Notes under the pieces: model-generated
Told to the model about the DNA's origin: nothing
Seen by the model: the letters and a program-made list of their open reading frames with translations, nothing else
Databases searched by the model: none
From: Arachnia propionica
GTDB taxonomy: Bacteria > Actinomycetota > Actinomycetes > Propionibacteriales > Propionibacteriaceae
DNA: 64,000 bases
Direction of reading: 5' to 3'
Assembly (NCBI RefSeq): GCF_003932785.1
Contig: NZ_RQYT01000013.1
Span: 1 to 64,000, forward strand
In this document: piece after piece, positions 52,399 through 60,257 of the stretch
Numbering within the stretch: the first letter of the stretch is position 1
Layout: each line of letters starts with the position of its first letter
Position numbers and translations under genes: made by a program

Positions 52399-52809
52399 CT
52401 AGATCGAGTGGAGCGGGCGCCGGTGCAGGGGCAGGTCGGCACGGCTGACGATCTGCTTGCCGAAGGGGAAGCAGGTGACCGGGATCATCTTGAGGGAGAC
52501 CACCGCGTTGACGACGCCGACAATGGTGAGCGTCTGGGCGATGGCGGCGAGGACGTGGCCGATGGCCAGCCACCAGCCGCACAGCACGAACCAGATGATG
52601 TTGAGCAGGAGTGAACCCGCACCGGCCCCTGGCCTGCGGATGACCGCCCGCCCGAACGGCCACAGCACGTAACGCGCCATGCGGAAGGCGGCCAGCCCGA
52701 ACGGAATGGTGATGATGAGGGCACAGCAGATGATCCCCGCGACCATGTACCCGAGGGCGAGCCAGAGTCCAGCGAAGAGGAACCAGATCAGGTTGAGGAT
52801 CGCACGCAT
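52399..52809 (-). CDS. YccF-domain membrane protein
   Basis: A 136-residue protein with two copies of the YccF unit: NLIWFLFAGLWLALGYMVAGIICCALIITIPFG (residues 5-37) and NIIWFVLCGWWLAIGHVLAAIAQTLTIVGV (residues 69-98), each followed by a Pro-containing turn and a basic patch. About four membrane segments. Function unknown; E. coli YccF is a small inner-membrane protein. ATG with a TAGGCT box six bases upstream. Confidence 0.88.
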   Translation of the reverse strand: MRAILNLIWFLFAGLWLALGYMVAGIICCALIITIPFGLAAFRMARYVLWPFGRAVIRRPGAGAGSLLLNIIWFVLCGWWLAIGHVLAAIAQTLTIVGVVNAVVSLKMIPVTCFPFGKQIVSRADLPLHRRPLHSI

Positions 52810-52815
52810 GACCCC

Positions 52816-52821
52816 AGCCTA
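52816..52821 (-). promoter_or_regulatory. -10 box of yccF-like gene (leaderless)
   Basis: TAGGCT on the minus strand, six bases before the ATG at 52809. Confidence 0.45.
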
Positions 52822-52888
52822 CGTCCGTGACGCGCCTCCCGAGCCGTGTTCACCCCGAGCCGCGTCCCTGATTCCTCCCTGATCCCCC

Positions 52889-53644
52889 TCAGCGACGGAA
52901 CTGGAAGGTCTCCGGGTCTAGCCGGTACTCGCTGGCGAAGGCCCGGTCCAGGGTGCCTGCGTCGGCCAGGTCGGCGGGCGTCCCCTCGACGAGGTGATCC
53001 CCGTCACCGAGCACCCACAACCGGTCCGCGTGTCGCGCCGCGACCTCGACGTCGTGGGTGCTGACGAGGACGCCGAGACCGTCGGCGGCCATCTGCCGCA
53101 GCAGCTCGAAGATGCGCAGCCTTCCCGGCGGGTCGAGGAAGGCGGTGGGTTCGTCCAACAGGAGCAGGCGGGGTTCCTGGGCCAGGGCCCGGGCAATCAT
53201 GACGCGTTGCCGCTGTCCGTCGGAGAGGCGGGCGAACCTCCTCCCCAGCAGGGCCTCCACCCCGACGCCACGCGCGGCCGTCCTGATGACGTCGACGTCC
53301 TCCTCGCGCAGCCGGCCGGCCCAGCTGGTGTAGGGGTGACGTCCCAACGCGATGACCTCGGCAACCGTGAGCAGCCCCGGGTCGACGGCGTCAGTGAGGA
53401 CGGCGGCGAGCTTCCGGGCCCGTGTGCCCGGGGGCATCCCGGCGAGCGGGGCTCCGTCGAGGAGGATCTCACCCGCGAGTGGGGGCTGGAGTCCGCAGAT
53501 CGTGCGGAGCAGCGTCGACTTGCCCGCCCCGTTGGGGCCGACCAGACACACGAACTCCCCGGCGAGCAGTTCCGCCGCGAGTCCGGAACGGATCGCCCGG
53601 CGGCCGTACCCGACGGTGAGATCGACGAGGTGGACGAGGCTCAC
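52889..53644 (-). CDS. Cobalamin ABC transporter ATPase (BtuD-like)
   Basis: A 251-residue ATPase. Walker A VGPNGAGKSTLLRT, signature RLSDGQRQRVMIARAL (LSDGQ), Walker B LLLLDEPTAFLD. GTG at 53644 overlaps the permease stop by 4 bases. Family is that of iron-siderophore and cobalamin uptake (FecE/BtuD). The riboswitch in front of the operon points to cobalamin. Confidence 0.85.
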   Translation of the reverse strand: MSLVHLVDLTVGYGRRAIRSGLAAELLAGEFVCLVGPNGAGKSTLLRTICGLQPPLAGEILLDGAPLAGMPPGTRARKLAAVLTDAVDPGLLTVAEVIALGRHPYTSWAGRLREEDVDVIRTAARGVGVEALLGRRFARLSDGQRQRVMIARALAQEPRLLLLDEPTAFLDPPGRLRIFELLRQMAADGLGVLVSTHDVEVAARHADRLWVLGDGDHLVEGTPADLADAGTLDRAFASEYRLDPETFQFRR

Positions 53645-54663
53645 AGCTCCACCTTCCGGCGTCGGATGAGGATCCAGATGACCACGGGCGCACCGAATGC
53701 GGCGTTGACGGCGTTGAGCGGCAGCACCCCGTCGCCGGGCAGTGCGGCGATGAGGTCGGCCAGCAGCGCCACGCACGCCCCGAGCAGGGCCGTCGCCGGG
53801 ACGAGGACCCGGTGGCGTGACGTGTCGAACAGGCCCCGGGCGAGATGGGGCACCGCGATTCCGAGGAACTGGATCGGCCCGCAGAAGGCGGTCACCGTTC
53901 CCGCGAGGACCGAGGTCAACACGATGATGAGGCCGCGGTGGCGCCGGACCCGCAGCCCCAGGCTCGCGGCGTAGCGCTCACCCAGGAGCAACGCGTCGAG
54001 CGGTTTCGCCAGCGCGACGGCAGCGGTGAGGCCACCGAGGACGCCGACGGCGACGATCCGCAGGTTGTCCCACGTCACCCCGCCGTAGCTGCCGAACCCC
54101 CACCGCGAGTAGGCGGCGATGAGTTCAGGGGTGGAGAAGGACATCATGACCGACACCCCTGCGGAGGCGAGGTAACCGAGCATGACGCCGATGAGCAGCA
54201 GCGACACCGACGACTTCACGGCACGACCCAGGAGCAGCACCACCGCCATGACCAGCGCGGCCCCGGTGGCGGCGGCCACGACGATGGCGACGCCACCGGC
54301 CAGACCGAGCCCGGCGGTGAGGGTCGCCGCCCCGGTGCCACCCACCACGAGGATCACCGCCGCGACCCCGAGGGATGCCCCGGAGGACACACCCAGGATG
54401 TACGGGTCGGCGAGGGGGTTGCGGAACAGCGTCTGCATCGCCAGTCCGGCGACCCCCAGCGCCGCGCCGGCCAGGCAGGCGGTCAGCACCCGCGGCAGCC
54501 GCACGTCGATGACGATCAGCCGGGCGACCGCCCGCACCTCGTCGCCGGTCAGGGCGGCCCACACCTCGCCGGGGGTGATGCTGGCGGGCCCCAGCCACAG
54601 CGAGGCCCCCACCGTCACGACGAGGACGAGCAGCACTGCCAGGACGCGCAGTGCCAGCCGCAT
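53641..54663 (-). CDS. FecCD-family permease (BtuC-like)
   Basis: A 340-residue permease with about ten membrane segments. Marks include GPASITPGEVWAALTGDE near the N-terminus, VLTACLAGAALGVAGLAMQTLFRNPLADPYILGVSSGASLG (the family signature, here at residues ~60-100), and PIQFLGIAVPHLARGLFDTSRHRVLVPATALLGA. Stop overlaps btuD by 4 bases; the binding protein is directly upstream with a 1-base overlap (54663). Confidence 0.9.
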   Translation of the reverse strand: MRLALRVLAVLLVLVVTVGASLWLGPASITPGEVWAALTGDEVRAVARLIVIDVRLPRVLTACLAGAALGVAGLAMQTLFRNPLADPYILGVSSGASLGVAAVILVVGGTGAATLTAGLGLAGGVAIVVAAATGAALVMAVVLLLGRAVKSSVSLLLIGVMLGYLASAGVSVMMSFSTPELIAAYSRWGFGSYGGVTWDNLRIVAVGVLGGLTAAVALAKPLDALLLGERYAASLGLRVRRHRGLIIVLTSVLAGTVTAFCGPIQFLGIAVPHLARGLFDTSRHRVLVPATALLGACVALLADLIAALPGDGVLPLNAVNAAFGAPVVIWILIRRRKVEL

Positions 54664-55910
54664 CAGGCGGGCATCTGCTCGTAGAAGGTGAAGTCGACGT
54701 CGGCGAACCGGTCGGGATGGGCGATCTTGGCGAGGTCACGCAGCACCAGGTCGGGTCGGACGACGCCCTGCTGCCAGTAGTCGTTGCCGCCGGTCGCGTT
54801 GACCCGCAGCACGGGGTTGTACACCCTGCCCTCCTTGGCGGCGCGCAGTTCCAGGAGTCGGGGCTCGTCGCCTCCCATGGCGGCGATGTTCGCCCACTGC
54901 CGGGTGAAGTCGGCGTTGAGCCACACGTCGGCATCGGCCGCGGCCTCGAGCATGACCTCGATGGCGACGGGTTGGCTGCCGGTGGACTCGTCGTCGGCGA
55001 AGACATAGGTCATGCCGGCGTCGGCGAGGAGTTGGGCGGCGTAGCTGCGGCCGCCGGCCTTGAACCATTCGCCCTGGAACGGTGCGCCGGTGAAGACCGT
55101 GGGCCGTTCGGTGACGTCGGCGACGCGGCTCCGCACCGCCTCGTAGTCCTTCTCGATGGTGGCGAAGGCCTCCGTGGCGGCAGCCTCCGTGTTGGTGAGC
55201 AGCGCGGTGAACTTGAGCCACTCGGCGCGGCCCAGCGGGCTGGTCTCCAGCCATTCCGCGTTGCCGAGCACCGGGACCCCGAGCTCCCTCAGCTTGTCGT
55301 GGGCCGGGTCGGGGAAGCCGCTGGAGACGAAGAGGTCGGGTTCGAGGGCCGCGATGGCCTCGACGTTGAACCCGCCGGTCCCGTTGCCCACCCCCACGAC
55401 GGCACCCTCGGCGATCCGGGCCTTGATGGGCTCCGACCACACGGTGTCGGGGGTGTCGACCGCGGCGAGGGAGTCGACGACGTCGAGCAGCTCGAAGGCG
55501 GGCAGCTGGGTGGCGGAGGTGGTCACGACCCGCTTGACCGGGATGGTGACGCGGGGCGCGGCGGCGAGGTCGGCGGGCAGCTCCGGGGCGGCACCGCACT
55601 GCACGAGCACGTAGGTCTCGGGCGCCGCCCCCTGCACCGGCTCCTTCACCGTCACGGTCTTGTAGGAGCCGTGGTACTCGACGGTGATCCCGGTGGCGTG
55701 GGAGAAGGTCACCTTGTCGGGGAAGTAGTCGGCGGCGGGGTCGAAGGAGGTGACGCATCCGTCGGCCCCGACCTGGGGCGACGCCCCGCCGGTGGGGCTG
55801 ATGGCCGAGGCGACGTCGGAGCTCGGCGAGGGGGCGGGAGGTTGTGGGGTGCAGCCCGTCAGCGGCAGCGCGAGGGCGGCGAGGAGGATCAGGAGTTGAC
55901 GTGCCTTCAC
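54663..55910 (-). CDS. Cobalamin-binding lipoprotein (BtuF-like)
   Basis: A 415-residue binding protein. Lipoprotein signal MKARQLLILLAALALPLTGC (lipobox LTGC), Pro/Ser linker, then the cluster-A2 (FecB/BtuF) fold: PDTVWSEPIKARIAEGAVVGVGNGTGGFNVEAIAALEPDLFVSSG and YAAQLLADAGMTYVFADDESTGSQPVAIEVMLEAAADADVWLNAD. It is longer than the usual ~280-residue BtuF, with an extra N-terminal ~110 residues (SHATGITVEYHGSYKTVTV). GTG start; AGGAAGGGTG precedes it. A cobalamin riboswitch lies upstream, so B12 or a precursor is the likely ligand rather than iron-siderophore. Confidence 0.82.
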   Translation of the reverse strand: MKARQLLILLAALALPLTGCTPQPPAPSPSSDVASAISPTGGASPQVGADGCVTSFDPAADYFPDKVTFSHATGITVEYHGSYKTVTVKEPVQGAAPETYVLVQCGAAPELPADLAAAPRVTIPVKRVVTTSATQLPAFELLDVVDSLAAVDTPDTVWSEPIKARIAEGAVVGVGNGTGGFNVEAIAALEPDLFVSSGFPDPAHDKLRELGVPVLGNAEWLETSPLGRAEWLKFTALLTNTEAAATEAFATIEKDYEAVRSRVADVTERPTVFTGAPFQGEWFKAGGRSYAAQLLADAGMTYVFADDESTGSQPVAIEVMLEAAADADVWLNADFTRQWANIAAMGGDEPRLLELRAAKEGRVYNPVLRVNATGGNDYWQQGVVRPDLVLRDLAKIAHPDRFADVDFTFYEQMPA

Positions 55911-55952
55911 GGTGGTTCACCCTTCCTGGATGTACGCGTCCAATGGGAGCAT

Positions 55953-56050
55953 CGGGCAGCCAGTTCCTGACTGACCCGCGCTGGGCGGGACACAGTGGCG
56001 CGACCGTTCCGGATTCCCACCGGATTCCTGTGCTGCACGACAGGTGCGAA
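55953..56050 (-). promoter_or_regulatory. Cobalamin riboswitch (aptamer)
   Basis: On the minus strand GGAATCCGGTGGGAATCCGG, then AACGGTCGCGCCACTGT, fit the class core G(G)GAA...GGTGxGAATCC...GxC-CGC-x-ACTGT. It is followed by a small GC hairpin and AGTCAGGAACTGGCTGCC, the B12 box. The aptamer ends ~45 bases before the GTG of the binding-protein gene; AGGAAGGGTG would be sequestered when the aptamer is bound. Boundaries are by eye. Confidence 0.8.
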
Positions 56051-56104
56051 TCTACCCGTTGCCGTGCCGGGCCGGGCTGCCGGGGTGGAACTCGGGTCCT
56101 CGAT

Positions 56105-56110
56105 TATCAT
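56105..56110 (+). promoter_or_regulatory. -10 box of trmB (leaderless)
   Basis: TATCAT, six bases before the GTG at 56117. Confidence 0.5.
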
Positions 56111-56116
56111 CACGGG

Positions 56117-56830
56117 GTGACCGAACCGCGCCCCCACCGTGCCGTCGTGAGCTTCGTGCGCCGCAGCACCCGGATGACCGAATCCCAGGCCGCCGCCTGG
56201 GAGCGGCACCACGCCGACTTCGTCGTCGAGGTCCCCACCGCGGAACGCACCACCTCGCTCGCCGACGGGGTGCGGATCGACTGGGACGAGGTGTTCGGGC
56301 GCCGGGCCCCCCGGGTGGTGGAGATCGGCTCCGGGGCGGGGGACTCGCTCGTGCCGATGGCCGCGGCCCGGCCTGAGGCGGACTTCATCGCCTTCGAGGT
56401 GTTCGCCCCGGGGGTCGCATCCACGTTGGGGCGGCTCGGCCGGGACGGGGTGACGAATGTCCGCCTCGTGATGGTGGACGGCGCGGAGGGCCTGGCGAAA
56501 CTGTTCGAGGACGCCACGGTGACGGAGCTGTGGACCTTCTTCGCGGACCCGTGGCACAAGGCCCGGCACCACAAGCGTCGCCTCGTCAGCGACGGTTTCG
56601 CCGATGTCGCGGCACGCAAGCTGAAGGCGGGTGGGCTGTGGCGGCTCGCGACGGACTGGGAGGACTACGCGCAGTGGCAGCGGGAGGTCCTGGACTCCCA
56701 TGAGCGGTTCGTCAACGTCCACGGCGGCTGGGCGCCACGCGACGAGGCCCGCCCCGTCACCAAGTACGAGGCGAAGGGGTTGGCGCAGGGCCGAACCATC
56801 CACGACCTCACCTACCGGCGGTTGCCGTGA
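56117..56830 (+). CDS. trmB: tRNA (guanine-N7-)-methyltransferase
   Basis: A 237-residue SAM-dependent enzyme making m7G46 in tRNA. VVSFVRRSTRMTESQAAAWER is the family N-terminus; the SAM site is VVEIGSGAGDSLVPMAAARPEADFIAFEVF; ELWTFFADPWHKARHHKRRLV is the catalytic PDPWpK-like motif; KYEAKGLAQGRTIHDLTYRR ends it. GTG start at 56117 because the -10 box abuts it; upstream in-frame sequence lies in the riboswitch region of the other strand. Overlaps truA by 4 bases. Confidence 0.95.
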   Translation: MTEPRPHRAVVSFVRRSTRMTESQAAAWERHHADFVVEVPTAERTTSLADGVRIDWDEVFGRRAPRVVEIGSGAGDSLVPMAAARPEADFIAFEVFAPGVASTLGRLGRDGVTNVRLVMVDGAEGLAKLFEDATVTELWTFFADPWHKARHHKRRLVSDGFADVAARKLKAGGLWRLATDWEDYAQWQREVLDSHERFVNVHGGWAPRDEARPVTKYEAKGLAQGRTIHDLTYRRLP

Positions 56831-57630
56831 GACTGCGCATCGACCTGGCCTACGACGGCGGCCGTTTCCACGGCTGGGCCGCGCAGCCGGGGCTGCGCAC
56901 GGTGCAGGGGGTGTTGGAGGAGTCGCTGGGGCGGATCCTCCGGCTGCCGGAACCGCCGTCGTTGACAGTGGCGGGACGCACGGACGCAGGGGTGCATGCG
57001 CGGGGTCAGGTGTGTCACGTCGACCTCCCCGAGGCGGATCCGGCCCAGCTACTGCACCGGCTCCGACGCATCGTCCCCGATGACATCGCCGTCCATGACG
57101 TCACCTGGGCCCCGGACGGCTTCGATGCCCGGTTCTCCGCCATCTGGCGGCGCTACTGCTACCGGCTCCTGGATTCGACGCAGGTGCTGGATCCGCTGCT
57201 GCGCACCCAGGTGGCGCAGACCCGGCACCCGTTGGACGTGGCGACGATGTCGGCGGCGACCCGGATGTTGACAGGGCTGAGGGAGTTCGCCCCGTTCTGC
57301 AAGGCCCGCCCCGGGGCCACGACCATCAGGGAGCTCCGGGAATTCTCCGTCACGCAGCGTCCCGACGGCGTGCTCGAGGTGCATCTGTTGGCCGACGCGT
57401 TCTGCCACTCGATGGTGCGGGCGCTGGTGGGGGCGTTGACGGTGGTCGGGGGGCTGCGTCGTGACCTCGCCTGGCTGGAACGAACCGCCGAGTTGGGGCA
57501 TCGGGCCGGGGATGTGCCGTTGATGCCCCCGCACGGCCTCGTGCTGGAGGAGGTCGGCTACCCGGAGGAGTCACAGCTGGCGGCACGGGCCACCGAGGCC
57601 CGGGCCATGAGATCCTTGGAGGGCCCGTGA
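56827..57630 (+). CDS. truA: tRNA pseudouridine(38-40) synthase
   Basis: A 267-residue TruA. LRIDLAYDGGRFHGWAAQPG at the N-terminus; catalytic Asp53 in VAGRTDAGVHARGQVCHVDL; FSAIWRRYCYRLLDSTQ and AFCHSMVRALVGALTVVGG complete the core. GTG start overlaps the trmB stop (GTGA), and its stop overlaps the next GTG. Three tRNA/rRNA modification-type genes are in one operon. Confidence 0.95.
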   Translation: MRLRIDLAYDGGRFHGWAAQPGLRTVQGVLEESLGRILRLPEPPSLTVAGRTDAGVHARGQVCHVDLPEADPAQLLHRLRRIVPDDIAVHDVTWAPDGFDARFSAIWRRYCYRLLDSTQVLDPLLRTQVAQTRHPLDVATMSAATRMLTGLREFAPFCKARPGATTIRELREFSVTQRPDGVLEVHLLADAFCHSMVRALVGALTVVGGLRRDLAWLERTAELGHRAGDVPLMPPHGLVLEEVGYPEESQLAARATEARAMRSLEGP

Positions 57631-58214
57631 GCCATTACTTCACCAATAACGACTCCGACCTGGTGACCCGCGAGATCGAGGCGACGATCTTCGGGCACGA
57701 CCTGACCTTCACGACGGCCAACGGCGTCTTCTCGGGGTCACGGCTGGACCCGGGAACAGCGGTCCTGCTGCGCAGCGTGGCTCCGCCGGAGTCGGGTCGG
57801 GTGCTGGATCTCGGCTGTGGCTTCGGTCCGATCGCCGTCGGGTTGGCGGTGGCGAGCCCGGGGCTGCGGGTGGATGCGGTGGACGTCAACGAACGGGCCC
57901 TGGCCCTGACCCGACGCAACGCGGAACGCGCCGGGGTCGCGGATCGGGTGCGGACCCACTCCCCCGAGGGGGTCGTCTACGACGAGATCTGGTCGAATCC
58001 CCCGATCCGGATCGGGAAGCAGGCCCTCCACGAGCTGTTGCTGACCTGGCTGCCCCGGCTGCGAGACGGCGGGGTGGCCCATCTCGTGGTAGGCAAGAAC
58101 CTCGGCGCGGATTCCTTGACGACGTGGCTGAACGAGCAGGGCTGGCCGACCCGGAAGGTGGCGTCGGCGAAGGGGTTCCGGGTGCTTCGGGTGAGCCGCG
58201 ACGCAGAAACATGA
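57627..58214 (+). CDS. Class I SAM methyltransferase, RsmC-like
   Basis: A 195-residue methyltransferase. SHYFTNNDSDLVTREIEATIFGHDLTFTTANGVFS is the YbiN/RsmC-type N-terminus, VLDLGCGFGPIAVGLAVASPGLRVDAVDVNERALALTRRN the SAM site, and IWSNPPIRIGK the NPPI-type base-contact motif of N2-guanine methyltransferases. Shorter than full RsmC (which has a duplicated N-terminal half). Target probably rRNA or tRNA guanine; inferred. Last gene of trmB-truA operon. Confidence 0.85.
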   Translation: MSHYFTNNDSDLVTREIEATIFGHDLTFTTANGVFSGSRLDPGTAVLLRSVAPPESGRVLDLGCGFGPIAVGLAVASPGLRVDAVDVNERALALTRRNAERAGVADRVRTHSPEGVVYDEIWSNPPIRIGKQALHELLLTWLPRLRDGGVAHLVVGKNLGADSLTTWLNEQGWPTRKVASAKGFRVLRVSRDAET

Positions 58215-58456
58215 AGCAGCCTTGACTCCCTCCGATCCCAAAGATTCATGAATGACGAGCTTCTCAAGGCAAGAAGAGCAAACTCAAGCCACCAACATTC
58301 TGACAGAAACAGCCATCTCGTACGCCAAACCGATGTGACGATGCGTCACACCAGACCATCGCTACATCTCCTTCGGAACACTATCGACGCTCATCCAAAT
58401 CACCCCCCACACGACTCCGTGACTGCTTCTTACCGGAGTATCCCAGTTTCTTGCGC

Positions 58457-59023
58457 CTACACCTGACTCGCCACAGCCCCCCCCAAGGCCACCAGGATCC
58501 CAACGGCCGCAGCGCCTACTGCCCCGGAAGCAATGGGAGATTTCACGGCAAAGGACACCCAAGCAAAAATAAAAAAACCCACCAACAACCCAACCCACCA
58601 CAGCCTGACCTTCCACTTTTCAGGAATAGGCGCGGAGATGCGCCTCTCGGCGATCTGATCGAGTTTTTCAACATCGATCTTCGGCACCCCGTCGGATTGA
58701 ATCATTTTCTTCAGCCATGCCGCAGACCCGGACTCCGAAGGCAGAAGCCCCCCAGGAGTGGGGCCGTAAAGACATTCAAGCCAATCTTCGTGAGTAGCGA
58801 AGAAGCGCGCCTCGGGGAGAGCCAGACTCAACACCCACCGCCAGCCATCATACTCTGCCAAGATTATCCCGATGCGACTCCAAGCCGCATACCGGGGCCA
58901 CACGTCCACACCCTGCCTCCACTCGAGTTCCACGAATGGGGTTCCTTGCCGAAGCAGTTCTCGCTGAAGCTTACGAAGCGCCCATGTGGCTCGCTTCAAA
59001 TGGACTTCCACAGGGATCATCAT
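58457..59023 (-). CDS. Rhs-linked membrane protein, third (divergent) member of immunity array
   Basis: A 188-residue protein, ending in two membrane segments (LWWVGLLVGFFIFAWVSFA; GAVGAAAVGILVALGGAVA). Its core LRKLQRELLRQGTPFVEL, DGWRWVLSLALPEARFFATHEDWLECLYG and PKIDVEKLDQIAERRIS aligns with the two proteins encoded upstream (WDWxECxLGxPRPKGR; PEVDLECVER). The start is uncertain: the MVWYDTA-type N-terminus of the others is missing here, but MVWCDTAS occurs in frame 126 bases upstream, cut off by stops. So the gene may be damaged or may have a replaced N-terminus. The following 58215-58456 holds no gene that I can see. Confidence 0.6.
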   Translation of the reverse strand: MMIPVEVHLKRATWALRKLQRELLRQGTPFVELEWRQGVDVWPRYAAWSRIGIILAEYDGWRWVLSLALPEARFFATHEDWLECLYGPTPGGLLPSESGSAAWLKKMIQSDGVPKIDVEKLDQIAERRISAPIPEKWKVRLWWVGLLVGFFIFAWVSFAVKSPIASGAVGAAAVGILVALGGAVASQV

Positions 59024-59053
59024 CTACCATCATTTCATCCGGGACACCCAAGG

Positions 59054-59149
59054 TCAGGAAGTGCATTCCGGGGAGTGACCAAAGTGCCCTTGGCCAGGGA
59101 TTTCACTGGTCCCAGAATAAGCCTCCGAGGCCGTGTCGCACCACACCAT
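59054..59149 (-). pseudogene. Remnant N-terminus of an immunity-array paralogue
   Basis: ATG at 59149 opens MVWCDTASEAYSG, clearly like MVWYDTASTLP and MAWYDTAPNPP of the two intact paralogues, but a TGA stops it after 31 codons and the rest does not align. AGAGGG before the ATG may be an old ribosome site. It is either the severed N-terminus of the gene at 58457 or a remnant of a fourth copy. Confidence 0.55.
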
Positions 59150-59536
59150 GAAACCCTCTATTCTCCGTCAGTCAAATTGGGGCCACGAATTCTCAACACG
59201 CAGTGAAGCGTACCCAGGGAGCCCAACAATCGCATCACGGAACACGTCGAAATACACGCAGCGATTTGCATCAGAATGCAACTCCTTTTCTCATGTCGCC
59301 ACCGTGTGACCTGGAATGCACCCACGGTCACGACCCGAGCAACCCAAAGGCGTTATTCATGAGGGTTATTTCTCGACGAAACGCCACCAGTAATACAAAG
59401 GACATGTCACACGGCTACCGCGGACCCCTCAAAGAACTCCCCGGAATCATCCACCTCGTCACCAACCTGGAAATCCTCAGAACCTACACCCACCATCAAC
59501 CCCGTGAATAACGCCTCAACAGTCACACCGATCAGA
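59150..59536. other. AT-richer intergenic segment without a recognisable gene
   Basis: Nearly 390 bases with lower GC by eye than the core genome. Short open stretches exist on both strands, for example a minus-strand stretch ending GEFFEGSAVAV, but none has a plausible start, codon use or family. It probably represents decayed material of the toxin locus. Confidence 0.5.
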
Positions 59537-60118
59537 TCACTTCTTTCGCCCAAAAAGCTTGCAAAAAATATCTCGCACCTTTGCCCCAACCAGCTGCGCC
59601 AAACAAATCGATCCGACAATGATCCCGCCCTTCGAATCCGTCATCGCCGACCAAATCAACACACTGATTAGCACAGCGGAGAGACCGAAGGTCGTCAGCG
59701 GCCTGAGCCATCGATCACGGGCGACACGACGATCAAGCTCCCTTCCAGCCCTCTCCACACATTCAAGATCAACCTCCGGCGGCCTATTCTTCTCCAACAG
59801 GCCCAGAACCCATTCAACCGACTCCTCAAGGGGTAGCTCACGCCCCTTCGGTCGAGGCTCTCCCAGAGCACACTCCTTCCAATCCCAAATATTCATGTAG
59901 CGTCGGGTCCCTGGAGGGCAGAAGAAAACATACCAGCCATCAAGATCGGCAGACACCCCAACCTTCCCGATGGAAGTGATAGCCCCATAGGGGCGATAGT
60001 TTCTCCTTTCACTATTAAGAATCACCTCATGCAAAGGCGTACCACGCGCCTCAAGCACATCACCCAGACGCTGCACCGCCTCGGGAGGCGGATTCGGCGC
60101 AGTGTCATACCAAGCCAC
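59537..60118 (-). CDS. Rhs-linked membrane protein, second member of immunity array
   Basis: A 193-residue protein. It starts VAWYDTAPNPPPEAVQRLGDVLEARGTPLHEV, continues GWYVFFCPPGTRRYMNIWDWKECALGEPRPKGRELPLEESVEWVLGLL in the cytosolic part, has PPEVDLECVERAGRELDRRVARDRWLRPLTTFG, then two membrane segments (FGLSAVLISVLIWSAM; GGIIVGSICLAQLVGA) and a basic tail. Same length and layout as the gene at 60258-60839. GTG start with GGAAGGGAAA upstream. No known family. Position behind an Rhs toxin supports an immunity role, most simply in the membrane. Confidence 0.65.
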   Translation of the reverse strand: MAWYDTAPNPPPEAVQRLGDVLEARGTPLHEVILNSERRNYRPYGAITSIGKVGVSADLDGWYVFFCPPGTRRYMNIWDWKECALGEPRPKGRELPLEESVEWVLGLLEKNRPPEVDLECVERAGRELDRRVARDRWLRPLTTFGLSAVLISVLIWSAMTDSKGGIIVGSICLAQLVGAKVRDIFCKLFGRKK

Positions 60119-60257
60119 CGATCATTTCCCTTCCTGCTCCACAGCGTAGACCTTGGAAACCTTCCCAACACAACCTACCAGCCGCAGAGGCAATGTCTCA
60201 CCAAACCAAGGTCCCCGGGGAACACAAATGACAACGACTCAGGAACCCCACCTCAGA

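Noticed and set aside
50258-52663. 801-codon open frame on the minus strand
   Set aside because: Antisense to the EF-G-like gene; no recognisable domains.
59203-59511. 102-codon plus-strand frame
   Set aside because: No ribosome site, no family, unusual composition; probably chance in decayed DNA.
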